Source: an uncultured Lachnospiraceae bacterium
GTDB lineage: Bacteria > Bacillota > Clostridia > Lachnospirales > Lachnospiraceae
Reading direction: 5' to 3'
Length of the DNA: 64,000 bases
NCBI GenBank assembly: GCA_902774915.1
Contig: CACYKH010000013.1
Location: forward strand, 1-64,000
Positions 1 to 7,420 of the stretch are shown here, piece by piece. A program made the translations under genes and the position numbers. How positions within the stretch are numbered: position 1 is the stretch's first letter; each line of letters starts with the position of its first letter. Under the pieces are notes generated by a model. The model made no database searches and was not told the origin of the DNA. It was given only the letters and a program-made list of their open reading frames with translations.

Positions 1-72
1 GAACCCTCGCGCCGCTATTAACGACCTACTCACTTTCCAGGCGAGCCCCTTCAGCCACTTGGGTACTTCTCC
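1..72 (-). tRNA. tRNA-Ser (GGA), partial at window edge
   Basis: Read on the minus strand this begins with an acceptor strand GGAGAAG, a serine-type D-arm, and an anticodon loop CTGGAAA giving anticodon GGA. A long variable arm typical of class II tRNAs follows, and the sequence stops inside the T-arm (GGGTTC) at the window edge. It lies just downstream of tRNA-Ser(UGA), so the two are probably co-transcribed from the promoter at 252-280. Confidence 0.93.
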
Positions 73-113
73 AAATAACTGATTCGATAATAACTAACTA
101 TATTTAGTTAGAG

Positions 114-199
114 CGGAGAGGATGGGATTCGAACCCATGTGCCCTTGCGGACAAACGGTTTTCAAGACCGCCTCGTTATGACCACTTCGATACCTCTCC
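114..199 (-). tRNA. tRNA-Ser (UGA)
   Basis: The minus-strand sequence folds as a class II tRNA. Acceptor GGAGAGG pairs with CCTCTCC, the anticodon loop CTTGAAA gives anticodon TGA, the variable arm is long, and the T-arm is GGGTTCGAATCCC. The discriminator is G and CCA is not encoded. It is the first gene of a two-tRNA serine cluster. Confidence 0.95.
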
Positions 200-251
200 A
201 GAGTATTTTTACTCATTAAAAGTAGCCGCCTTTTTACTGGCGAGCTCATCT

Positions 252-280
252 ATAATATCAAAACTAAATATCTATGTCAA
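252..280 (-). promoter_or_regulatory. sigma-A promoter of the tRNA-Ser cluster
   Basis: On the minus strand a perfect -35 TTGACA (275-280) is followed by a 17-bp spacer and a -10 TATTAT (252-257). Transcription would start near 245 and run into tRNA-Ser(UGA) at 199. The rest of 200-353 holds only this promoter and the toxin terminator; no gene was seen there. Confidence 0.8.
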
Positions 281-326
281 CACCTTTTTTCCTATATTTT
301 TATATATTTTCAATTATATTTTCGCA

Positions 327-353
327 TAGAAAAGTCGCACCCGAAAGTGCGAC
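327..353 (-). terminator. Rho-independent terminator of the toxin-antitoxin operon
   Basis: A 7-bp perfect stem (GTCGCAC with GTGCGAC, loop of six) starts directly after the toxin stop codon and is followed on the minus strand by TTTTC. Confidence 0.8.
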
Positions 354-671
354 CTATAATCCTAGTATTATCTTTAAATAATCTTGCCTTTGATCAACTA
401 TTGCATATATTGTAATAATCTTTCTTTCTTCATTTATTTTGTAAAAGATAATATCTTTTTTTAATACAAGAACTCTAAACCCTAAACGTCGAATTTCAAT
501 ATCTCTTGGAATATCACCAATATTTGGATTATCTCCAAGTGTCATAATAGCATCTTCCAGTTCGGAAAGTTTTTCTAATGCCACATCTGATCCAAAACTA
601 AGCGATATATACATTGTTAGGTTTCTTATTTGATAATCAGCCATACGAGTTCTTATCACTTCGTACTTCAA
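354..671 (-). CDS. RelE/ParE-family toxin of a type II toxin-antitoxin system
   Basis: A 105-residue basic protein with the size and layout of the RelE/ParE superfamily: two N-terminal helices, a helical hairpin containing a conserved-looking GDNPNIGD turn, then beta strands ending in a RQDYLKIIL tail. Members either cleave ribosome-bound mRNA (RelE) or poison gyrase (ParE). Which applies here cannot be told from sequence alone. The start codon is TTG, one base after the antitoxin stop, with GGGAGG about ten bases upstream. This arrangement is the usual antitoxin-first order with translational coupling. The pair sits between tRNA-Ser genes and the pilus operon, a typical place for small mobile modules. 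Confidence 0.8.
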   Translation of the reverse strand: MKYEVIRTRMADYQIRNLTMYISLSFGSDVALEKLSELEDAIMTLGDNPNIGDIPRDIEIRRLGFRVLVLKKDIIFYKINEERKIITIYAIVDQRQDYLKIILGL

Positions 672-672
672 C

Positions 673-954
673 TCACGATTCCTCCCTCAGTTGTTTACGC
701 AGCTCATCAAATGTATCTTTGATAGGAGACACTCTTCCATTCACAACATCTTCCTCAGCCTTGGCAAGCATTTCTAACAATTCCATTCGAGCTTTCATAT
801 GTTTATACATCTCATATGATAGAGATACCGTATCCCCTCGTCCATTAACTGTGATTATAACCGCCTCCTTTTTTTCTCTACATTGTTTAGATATTTCATT
901 ATAATGATTTCTTAAATCCGCTGATGGTCTTATATCTTCCTGAAGATTCCACAT
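673..954 (-). CDS. Phd/YefM-family antitoxin
   Basis: A 93-residue protein with a Phd/YefM-like N-terminal DNA-binding fold (IRPSADLRNHYNEIS, then a KKEAVIITVNGRGDTVSLS strand region). Its acidic helical C-terminal tail would wrap the toxin. The start chosen is the ATG at 954, which has GGAGGTAATTACT before it; an upstream in-frame ATG at 969 overlaps that ribosome binding site and is less likely. The partner toxin follows after one base. The family binds its own promoter, and a dyad overlaps the -10 element at 976-1002, so autorepression is probable. Confidence 0.82.
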   Translation of the reverse strand: MWNLQEDIRPSADLRNHYNEISKQCREKKEAVIITVNGRGDTVSLSYEMYKHMKARMELLEMLAKAEEDVVNGRVSPIKDTFDELRKQLREES

Positions 955-975
955 AGTAATTACCTCCATTTATTT

Positions 976-1010
976 TAGATATATTATATCATAATATGTC
1001 TATAATTCAA
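976..1010 (-). promoter_or_regulatory. Promoter and overlapping operator dyad of the toxin-antitoxin operon
   Basis: On the minus strand -35 TTGAAT (1005-1010), a 16-bp spacer and a consensus -10 TATAAT (983-988). An imperfect dyad with 12-base arms (11 of 12 matching, three-base centre) spans 976-1002 and covers the -10, as expected for autorepression by the antitoxin. Confidence 0.7.
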
Positions 1011-1024
1011 ATGAAGATTTATCT

Positions 1025-4000
1025 CTATTTTCTTTTCTTTAGATGAAGGTTACAAAGTATTCCCGCTCCAGATAGCATTAAGATAATAACCACTTTAAGC
1101 AAAGCATATTTATCATTAGTTTTGACAGATGCACTGCTAGTTGCGGCGCCTACTATTGTCTTTTTCAAAGTTACTGACTGCTCTTCATCATCAATATCTT
1201 CATGTTTTGCCACAAGTCTTCCATCAGAATCAAACAATCTTTCAAATACAACATAATCTGAATTTTCTAATCCAGATACATCAAATTCAAAAGTAACATC
1301 TACCGCTCCTCTTGTTGACTCTGCTGTAAACTCTGCACTCGCCGTAACTTCCTCATTATTAATTAAAACCGGTTCACCTGTAGTCTTATCATAAAGAGTG
1401 CCTTCTACGGAGTAACTATCTCCCTTGATAACATTCGAATAACTCACTTTATCTATAATAGTAGCTTTTCCATCATCCGTTGTTTCACCCTCGCTTGCGG
1501 ACGTTCCTATTTTAATAACGTGAACCGTCTGATTCTCATCCTTTGGATTCTCATGCTTTACAGGGAAAATATCTTCATTCTCATAATCTGTGTATTCGTT
1601 ATCTTCATCTGTTCCATTACCTAAATATAAATATTCATAAATTACAATAGAGCTTCCTCCAAGATCACTTACATCAATTGGTTCAAACAAAACATCTACT
1701 GTTCCAGTCATTTCAAATATACTCTTCTGATAATCAGACTCAGTAGTAAAATGCGTCATGCTCGTAACAGGTCTTCCATCCTTTTCTAATTCCTTTATAT
1801 TTCCTTCCTCATCTAGAAGCATCATCTTTGCATATAAAGTATATTCGGTAGAAGCACGTAGATATTTATAGCTCACCGTATCAACAATAGAAGCTTCCTC
1901 ATCTATTGGTACTGTATCACATTTCGAATTCTTAACATGAGCCACCGTTCCAATTTCTGGCATAGGAACATTTCTTATAATTCTTTCATTATTAGAAGGA
2001 TCGAATGCATCATATATCACCTCGTCCTCAACCATAACCTCAATTGGTGGTTCTAGTTGTTTTCCTTCATTAGCATCGCATCTTAACTCTGATACAATAT
2101 ACTTTCCAAAAGGAAGGGCTCCATAAGTTTCAACCGACTGCACTTCGCTTCCATCAGAAGTACAATTCATCCACATACCTGAAGTTGTGGCAAAGCCATT
2201 TTCATCTGTCGTAATAATGAGAGTCTCCCCAGTAAGTGCGCTTCGAACTTCAAACTGAACCCCGGCCATAGCTTTATCGCTTTCATAGTCTCTCTTCTCG
2301 AGTTTAATATCGCCTCTGATTATCGTATCCTTAACCGTCACATTTCCATCGAAAGTATCTTCATTTAATTCAACAACAAATCGTTCATCCAGTTCCTGAT
2401 CATTATAAATTACTTCATTAATCTTATAGCCCGCGGATGCCTTTACTTCCTCTATTTGAATGACACCATATGGAATTACAATATTTCCATCGCTGTCTAT
2501 ATAAAATTCATCACTCTCGAATTCAGTCGAAAGATAGTCATCTGTTAAATAAGCAACATATCTTCCATTCTCGTCCTTGTGGGTTTCTATTACCCATCCT
2601 CTGTCAGCAACTATTTCTTCCTCGCCCTCAACCGGTTCTTTAATAGAAGAAATGTCTTCTGATGTTCTTGCATAAAAACTAATTTTAAAATGAGCTCCCT
2701 CAAGTGTAGATTCACCTTCTGTCACATTACTATCTGTAAACCTATCCAATTTCTCCAGATTTATTCCCGCAGTATGAGTTTTAGGTTTTTCATAAGATAT
2801 TATGGCCGGACGGAAAGAATTGTTCATATAAACTCCAGCTTCTGTTTCTTCAAGTTCATCATAAGGAGAAGCTTGTGAATTCTGATACATTCCATATCCA
2901 AGATAATATTTAAAAGCTTCAAAACAGCTTTTTCCAGTTTTACTTGCGTAATAACCAGCATCATATATAAGACTGGCTCTTCTACCTTCGTTTAGTCCCG
3001 TTTTCGCAAAATGCTGCAACAGAGCTGCATCACTCATTCCAGCAAGGTCACTATATTTTGAACGGTAATATGTCGGATTAAAAACCGCTGAATAATCTAT
3101 TCCCTCATAGACATAGGTTCCCTGCGCTGGAGCAGTTACAACAACTGAATATGAATTCTCATCAAGGTAATACCCTTTGCCTGCCTGAGTTTCTTTAATC
3201 GTATATGTACCCGAAGCAAGTCCTCCAAGATATCCATAACCAGCAGAAGATGTATTTATCTTTCCAACTTCTTTTCCAGAAGAATCATAAACTGTATATG
3301 CCGCCTCTAAACTATAGTTCGGATTTCCATCAGTAAAGGATTCAGAAGAACGTTTTATTATTTCTATCCCGCCCTTAAGATTTACTATAGGAACTTCTTC
3401 AGATGTAAAAGACCCTGATTTCGCAGCATTTGCCCCTAATGTAATTGATTTCTTATGGTTCACATTACAATTGTCATCCAACCTATAACCCTTTGACGGA
3501 CTAGTTTCCCAACAATAATAGGTTCCTGCAGGAATATCCTGAATAGTTGATTTTGAAGTTCTGTGCCCATTACCATCAAGCAGATATGCTGTTCCTGATG
3601 AATCAGTCTCTAGATAATAAACAAACTTATTATCAGATGATGCCACCGTATATTTTGCTCCTTCCAGAGAATATCTTGTCGCATCCTGAGTATACAAACT
3701 ATATGTAGCAACCGTGGATTTTTTTAAAGACACCGGACCATATGTAGTCTCCGGATCTTCAATCCTAATTGCATTAGATGCAGTCCAATGATCATAATCA
3801 ACCGTTTTTGCTGTAATGTAATATTGCTTTTGTGGACCTCGAACATAACTCCAAGTGGACCCTTTTGTTCCTGCATATCCAGAAGTCTCTGTTGGCAAAG
3901 TGTACCCATTTCCAGTTTTAACACCCTGCTCATATAAATACACCGTGCTTCCAACCGGAAGAGAAATCGAACCATCACTTCCATCGACATAACTGGTATC

Positions 4001-4972
4001 CGATGCAGATTTCCTTAAGTAATAACTATATCCACCCTTTTCGGAGCTAGCGAGACTAGTAATATATACTCCCAAATAATTGCCCGAAGTATCGTAGGCC
4101 TCAAATACCACGTTATCGAAGCTTTTTCCTGTAAGGTTACCAACTTTTCTTAGCCCTAGATATGAACTGGACTTTGCGCGGTATATATAGTAATAGTAGC
4201 CCGCTGATACATTTGGATCGTATGCACCATATTCATTGTAATTGTCAAAGGTGTTCATTCTAATTTTTCCGCCTGCACCCTGACTATAAATATATCCATA
4301 CCAGGTGATCAAATTGGCATGAGTCCACTTCCAGTTTCCTCCTGAGTCCTTTGACATCAGAAGCATGATATCTCCAGCTTTAGTCTTTTCAACTATGTCA
4401 GCAAAATCTCCAACATATCCCTCTGCAACAAATTCAAAATTTCCAGAAGCCTGCATTTCACTATAAAGAGTGTCTACACTTTCAGTAACAGCGACCTTGC
4501 TTCCACCTGGATATGTATTATAAATAACTCGTGATACCAGGCCAGCACACCAAACACTTCCAGCGTTAGGTGCATTATCAACAGTATTATATTGGCCATC
4601 AACAACACCAAAGGTTGATGTTATATAACTCTTAGCATTTGCCCACCAGCCGGCATTATTTTCCATAGGGTGTTTATTGCCCACGGATTTGTTCACAACA
4701 GCTGTCGCACCAAACACCATGGATCTTGAATTTTTAAAAGGAACTACCAAATCCATTATCTCGGCATCACCTATTGTTGCCACAGTGGGTTCGCCGATAT
4801 CTCTATACTCCGCGTCTGTATTAGATGCCATCTGAGCATCACCTATTGAAGCTGTATCTGAATCAGCTTCAACACTTACGTAATTAATTACAAAATCTTT
4901 ATCCAGCACAAAGGCTGCCACAAGGATTAAAGATATAACAAATAACAGTTTTATTTTAAAAGTCTTTTGCAC
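1025..4972 (-). CDS. Giant cell-surface adhesin with papain-like and SpaA/VaFE repeat domains
   Basis: About 1,315 residues. The start is a GTG at 4972 with AGGAGGG upstream, giving a signal peptide (KTFKIKLLFVISLILVAAF). Residues about 85-260 resemble an NlpC/P60 or CHAP papain-like fold, with a candidate catalytic Cys142 (VWCAGLVSRV) and His218 (WTHANLI). SpaA/CnaB-like prealbumin modules follow, marked by GTYYCWETSPSKGY and GTYTIKETQAGKGYYLD. Next come a YYRSKYSDLAG...EGR repeat pair, more SpaA-like domains, and two C-terminal VaFE (T-Q ester type) modules ending near HENPKDENQTV and KHEDIDDEEQSV. The C-terminus has a hydrophobic helix and KKRK tail after SVKTND, which resembles a degenerate sortase signal rather than LPXTG. 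It is the last gene of the Tad operon, overlapping nothing once the GTG start is used. Role as pilus-linked adhesin is inferred. Confidence 0.75.
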   Translation of the reverse strand: MQKTFKIKLLFVISLILVAAFVLDKDFVINYVSVEADSDTASIGDAQMASNTDAEYRDIGEPTVATIGDAEIMDLVVPFKNSRSMVFGATAVVNKSVGNKHPMENNAGWWANAKSYITSTFGVVDGQYNTVDNAPNAGSVWCAGLVSRVIYNTYPGGSKVAVTESVDTLYSEMQASGNFEFVAEGYVGDFADIVEKTKAGDIMLLMSKDSGGNWKWTHANLITWYGYIYSQGAGGKIRMNTFDNYNEYGAYDPNVSAGYYYYIYRAKSSSYLGLRKVGNLTGKSFDNVVFEAYDTSGNYLGVYITSLASSEKGGYSYYLRKSASDTSYVDGSDGSISLPVGSTVYLYEQGVKTGNGYTLPTETSGYAGTKGSTWSYVRGPQKQYYITAKTVDYDHWTASNAIRIEDPETTYGPVSLKKSTVATYSLYTQDATRYSLEGAKYTVASSDNKFVYYLETDSSGTAYLLDGNGHRTSKSTIQDIPAGTYYCWETSPSKGYRLDDNCNVNHKKSITLGANAAKSGSFTSEEVPIVNLKGGIEIIKRSSESFTDGNPNYSLEAAYTVYDSSGKEVGKINTSSAGYGYLGGLASGTYTIKETQAGKGYYLDENSYSVVVTAPAQGTYVYEGIDYSAVFNPTYYRSKYSDLAGMSDAALLQHFAKTGLNEGRRASLIYDAGYYASKTGKSCFEAFKYYLGYGMYQNSQASPYDELEETEAGVYMNNSFRPAIISYEKPKTHTAGINLEKLDRFTDSNVTEGESTLEGAHFKISFYARTSEDISSIKEPVEGEEEIVADRGWVIETHKDENGRYVAYLTDDYLSTEFESDEFYIDSDGNIVIPYGVIQIEEVKASAGYKINEVIYNDQELDERFVVELNEDTFDGNVTVKDTIIRGDIKLEKRDYESDKAMAGVQFEVRSALTGETLIITTDENGFATTSGMWMNCTSDGSEVQSVETYGALPFGKYIVSELRCDANEGKQLEPPIEVMVEDEVIYDAFDPSNNERIIRNVPMPEIGTVAHVKNSKCDTVPIDEEASIVDTVSYKYLRASTEYTLYAKMMLLDEEGNIKELEKDGRPVTSMTHFTTESDYQKSIFEMTGTVDVLFEPIDVSDLGGSSIVIYEYLYLGNGTDEDNEYTDYENEDIFPVKHENPKDENQTVHVIKIGTSASEGETTDDGKATIIDKVSYSNVIKGDSYSVEGTLYDKTTGEPVLINNEEVTASAEFTAESTRGAVDVTFEFDVSGLENSDYVVFERLFDSDGRLVAKHEDIDDEEQSVTLKKTIVGAATSSASVKTNDKYALLKVVIILMLSGAGILCNLHLKKRK

Positions 4973-4989
4973 TTTATCCCTCCTATATC

Positions 4990-6207
4990 TTAACAGCACT
5001 CGAACTGAATCTCGGCGATACTTATAACATCGCCTCTGGCTGCTTCTATTTTTTCATTTTTCCCAAGTCTTCTTTCATTCAAATATGTTCCATTTGTTGA
5101 ACCTGCATCACTCAGCATTACAGTTCCCCCTCTTTTTTCAAGAATTGCATGAACCCTGCTGACCGATGGATCGTTAATATAGTAATCACACATAGTCTTT
5201 TTTCTTCCTATGCGTGTTTCACCTTCTATCAGATAAATTTCTTCACCTTCATTTAACGGAACAAGTTTTGATACCACGTCCGAATACTGTTGTACAGTCA
5301 ACATGGTTGTATCTTTTTCCTCTTCGACTCTAGGAGATATTTCCTTAACTACAGGAACACTCTGAACCACAGGTTCGCGGGTTACTCTTGGCTCCATAAC
5401 CTCATCTATTTCCTTTTTTTCTCTAAGAGAAATGACATCACTTGCCACATAAACAATTAAGGCCGCAACCATAAGAGCCGAAAATTTCAGAGATAGAATT
5501 CCGAAGAAAATAAATAGTATTAGGCCTATTATCAATGTAGCTATAGCGGCCGATACATAGAGAATTAAGGGATATTGAGGGGATTTTTCTTCGTCATCCA
5601 TCTCTTCATTTATTGGTTCATCCAAAACCTCAATAGACTCAATGTCTATATTGGACTGTGGACGCTTTTTTTCTTCATCATTAAATAATTTGCAGAACAT
5701 TTCCGGAGTAAAGTTTTCACCTAAAAACTTGCTATAAAGATCATATAGATAAACAACCCCTTCTCTATCCTTGTGGTCATACATGACCATTATTTCCTCA
5801 AACAGAGCCTTAATCTGTTCTTTAAAGCTTTTATTAGATCCAGGAACATAAGGAAATATGTGTCTTGAATTATCTGAATCAAACAAAATATATTTGATAT
5901 CTATAACTAAATTATCTGGCTTCAAGAGAAACCTTCTCATCTCACGTAAACAGTTCTTCAGATCTATTACCAGACTTTTTACTTCTTCCATGGTTGGAAT
6001 ACTTTTTCCATACCGATTTGCTAAAACACTAAGACCATCTATTTTTATATATAGATTTCTCTCTCCATCAAACTCACTGATTTCCAGCGGTGGAATAAAT
6101 TCCAGTTTATTATGAAGTAGCATCTTTGCTTCGTAGTTGTCTGGCACATCAACATCACTAATCTCAAAATAGTTACTAATACCCTTACTCTTCGCATAGA
6201 TCATCAT
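4990..6207 (-). CDS. FHA-domain membrane protein with DUF6382-like N-terminus
   Basis: About 405 residues from the ATG at 6207, which has GGAGGTGGCAGCTTT upstream; this start lies inside the end of the upstream TadE-like gene (23-bp overlap). The N-terminal 170 residues resemble the DUF6382 domain that precedes FHA domains in clostridial proteins. Two hydrophobic segments lie at about 215-265. The C-terminal 85 residues are a clear forkhead-associated domain with IGRK, SRVHAIL and STNGTYLN motifs. FHA domains bind phosphothreonine, which suggests that Ser/Thr phosphorylation controls the pilus machine. No Hanks-type kinase is in the window, so the phosphopartner is unknown. Confidence 0.8.
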   Translation of the reverse strand: MMIYAKSKGISNYFEISDVDVPDNYEAKMLLHNKLEFIPPLEISEFDGERNLYIKIDGLSVLANRYGKSIPTMEEVKSLVIDLKNCLREMRRFLLKPDNLVIDIKYILFDSDNSRHIFPYVPGSNKSFKEQIKALFEEIMVMYDHKDREGVVYLYDLYSKFLGENFTPEMFCKLFNDEEKKRPQSNIDIESIEVLDEPINEEMDDEEKSPQYPLILYVSAAIATLIIGLILFIFFGILSLKFSALMVAALIVYVASDVISLREKKEIDEVMEPRVTREPVVQSVPVVKEISPRVEEEKDTTMLTVQQYSDVVSKLVPLNEGEEIYLIEGETRIGRKKTMCDYYINDPSVSRVHAILEKRGGTVMLSDAGSTNGTYLNERRLGKNEKIEAARGDVISIAEIQFECC

Positions 6208-6568
6208 AAAGCTGCCACCTCCTGAGTCTTCCTGTACAAACATCTACTTCTCTACTACTACTCACACTATTCGTTCCGTATATTTTCAGCACCCCACTGC
6301 ATTTCGCTTTATGGCTACTATAACTTGTCCCAACGCTCGCCGATCCAATAACAACCCCACCTGTATACTCTCTACCCGACAAATAACCCTCTACGGAATC
6401 ATTTCTTATATTGGTTAGTGGTATTTCATAAAGCGCCACATTCTCCTCTGCAATGATGTAGCCTCTCTCATACGAAAGCATTAATCCCATGATGGTAAAA
6501 AAAATACCAAACAAAACTATGGGAACAATAAAACTGGCCTCTATGGTCATATAACCTTTATTATTCAT
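6185..6568 (-). CDS. TadE-like pseudopilin
   Basis: A 127-residue protein with the TadE/TadF signature: short positive N-terminus, prepilin-like Gly then MTIEASFIVP, and one hydrophobic helix. The rest would lie outside the membrane. MNNKGYMTIEASF matches a class III prepilin cleavage context (cleavage after Gly5). AGAGGACGAG precedes the ATG. The gene lies between the larger TadE-like gene and the FHA gene. TadE-type minor pilins are needed for Flp pilus assembly in characterised systems; the exact role here is inferred. Confidence 0.8.
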   Translation of the reverse strand: MNNKGYMTIEASFIVPIVLFGIFFTIMGLMLSYERGYIIAEENVALYEIPLTNIRNDSVEGYLSGREYTGGVVIGSASVGTSYSSHKAKCSGVLKIYGTNSVSSSREVDVCTGRLRRWQLYDDLCEE

Positions 6569-6585
6569 AACTCGTCCTCTTTATT

Positions 6586-7329
6586 TCACTCTGAACATTT
6601 AGAGCAGGGAGGAAGTTCTGTATCACTTAGCTTTACTCTCGAGACAGTCCTTCGAAGTCTTGAACAGGATCTGCTGGAGTGATAGCACTCCCCATCTTCC
6701 GTAACAAAAACAATGGAACCTTCTCCTCCACAATAAGTGCAGGCTCTATATCCATTTGATTTTGCAGTTTCGACATCAGAAGATGTAATGGAAGGCATTA
6801 AATATGTACAGCTTCTGGATTCGTGATATACCTCTCCATTTTCAGCCACATAAACATAACGACCGTCGTTCTCGTCTTCATCACTTCCAGTTCTATAAAC
6901 ATCTCCCAGGTATGCCCTTTGTCTTATATGCTCGGTAACTCTTTTCTTAAAATGCCCAATAATCGGAGCATTTACACGTATATAGTAGGTTGCATATATA
7001 TCTATATAACCTTCGTCGTCCGGAAACTGAGAGCCTAAAAAACTGACCCCATTACTTCCACCTACTATAAATTTATCCAGGAGAGCTTTTGAGTCTGCAT
7101 ATTCCTGAAACCTGAGCATTGCCATTGGATAGTCCATAATCTCTGCTTCTTCAAAACAATCTGTTAAATAAGCATATTCAGCCATATATTCAGCTGTCTC
7201 TATCACCCCTTCATAAACCACGCCTTTTACCGTATATATTTCAGTCATAAAAATAAGCGCCAGCATGGTAAAAAGGAAAAGGGGAAATGCGACCGCCGCT
7301 TCAATTGATACAGCACCTTTATTATTCAT
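6586..7329 (-). CDS. TadE-like pseudopilin with duplicated Cys/His C-terminal motif
   Basis: About 247 residues from the ATG at 7329 (GGCAGGG upstream). The N-terminus MNNKGAVSIEAAVAFPLFLF is a TadE-type prepilin leader and helix. After residue about 160 there are two copies of a small Cys/His unit. One reads VYHESRSCTYL...CTYCG and the other CYHSSRSCSRL...CSKC. Each has a His, a Cys and a CxxC, enough to bind one zinc, or to make disulfides if oxidised. A metal-binding tail on a minor pilin is uncommon. It could be a surface-exposed tip or a folding element. Confidence 0.78.
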   Translation of the reverse strand: MNNKGAVSIEAAVAFPLFLFTMLALIFMTEIYTVKGVVYEGVIETAEYMAEYAYLTDCFEEAEIMDYPMAMLRFQEYADSKALLDKFIVGGSNGVSFLGSQFPDDEGYIDIYATYYIRVNAPIIGHFKKRVTEHIRQRAYLGDVYRTGSDEDENDGRYVYVAENGEVYHESRSCTYLMPSITSSDVETAKSNGYRACTYCGGEGSIVFVTEDGECYHSSRSCSRLRRTVSRVKLSDTELPPCSKCSE

Positions 7330-7353
7330 ATATTTCCCTGCCACTAATATTTT

Positions 7354-7420
7354 TAAACTGTCAGTGGATTCTCATGTACGCTATGATGGAGGCTTCGAGT
7401 TAATATTTTCTGACAGTTTA
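7354..7420. repeat. 11-bp perfect inverted repeat between two pilus genes
   Basis: Arms TAAACTGTCAG (7354-7364) and CTGACAGTTTA (7410-7420) flank 45 bases. The distal arm includes the stop codon of the DUF5702 gene. There is no U-tract on the minus strand, so this is more likely an mRNA hairpin for processing or stability inside the tad transcript than a terminator. Confidence 0.55.
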
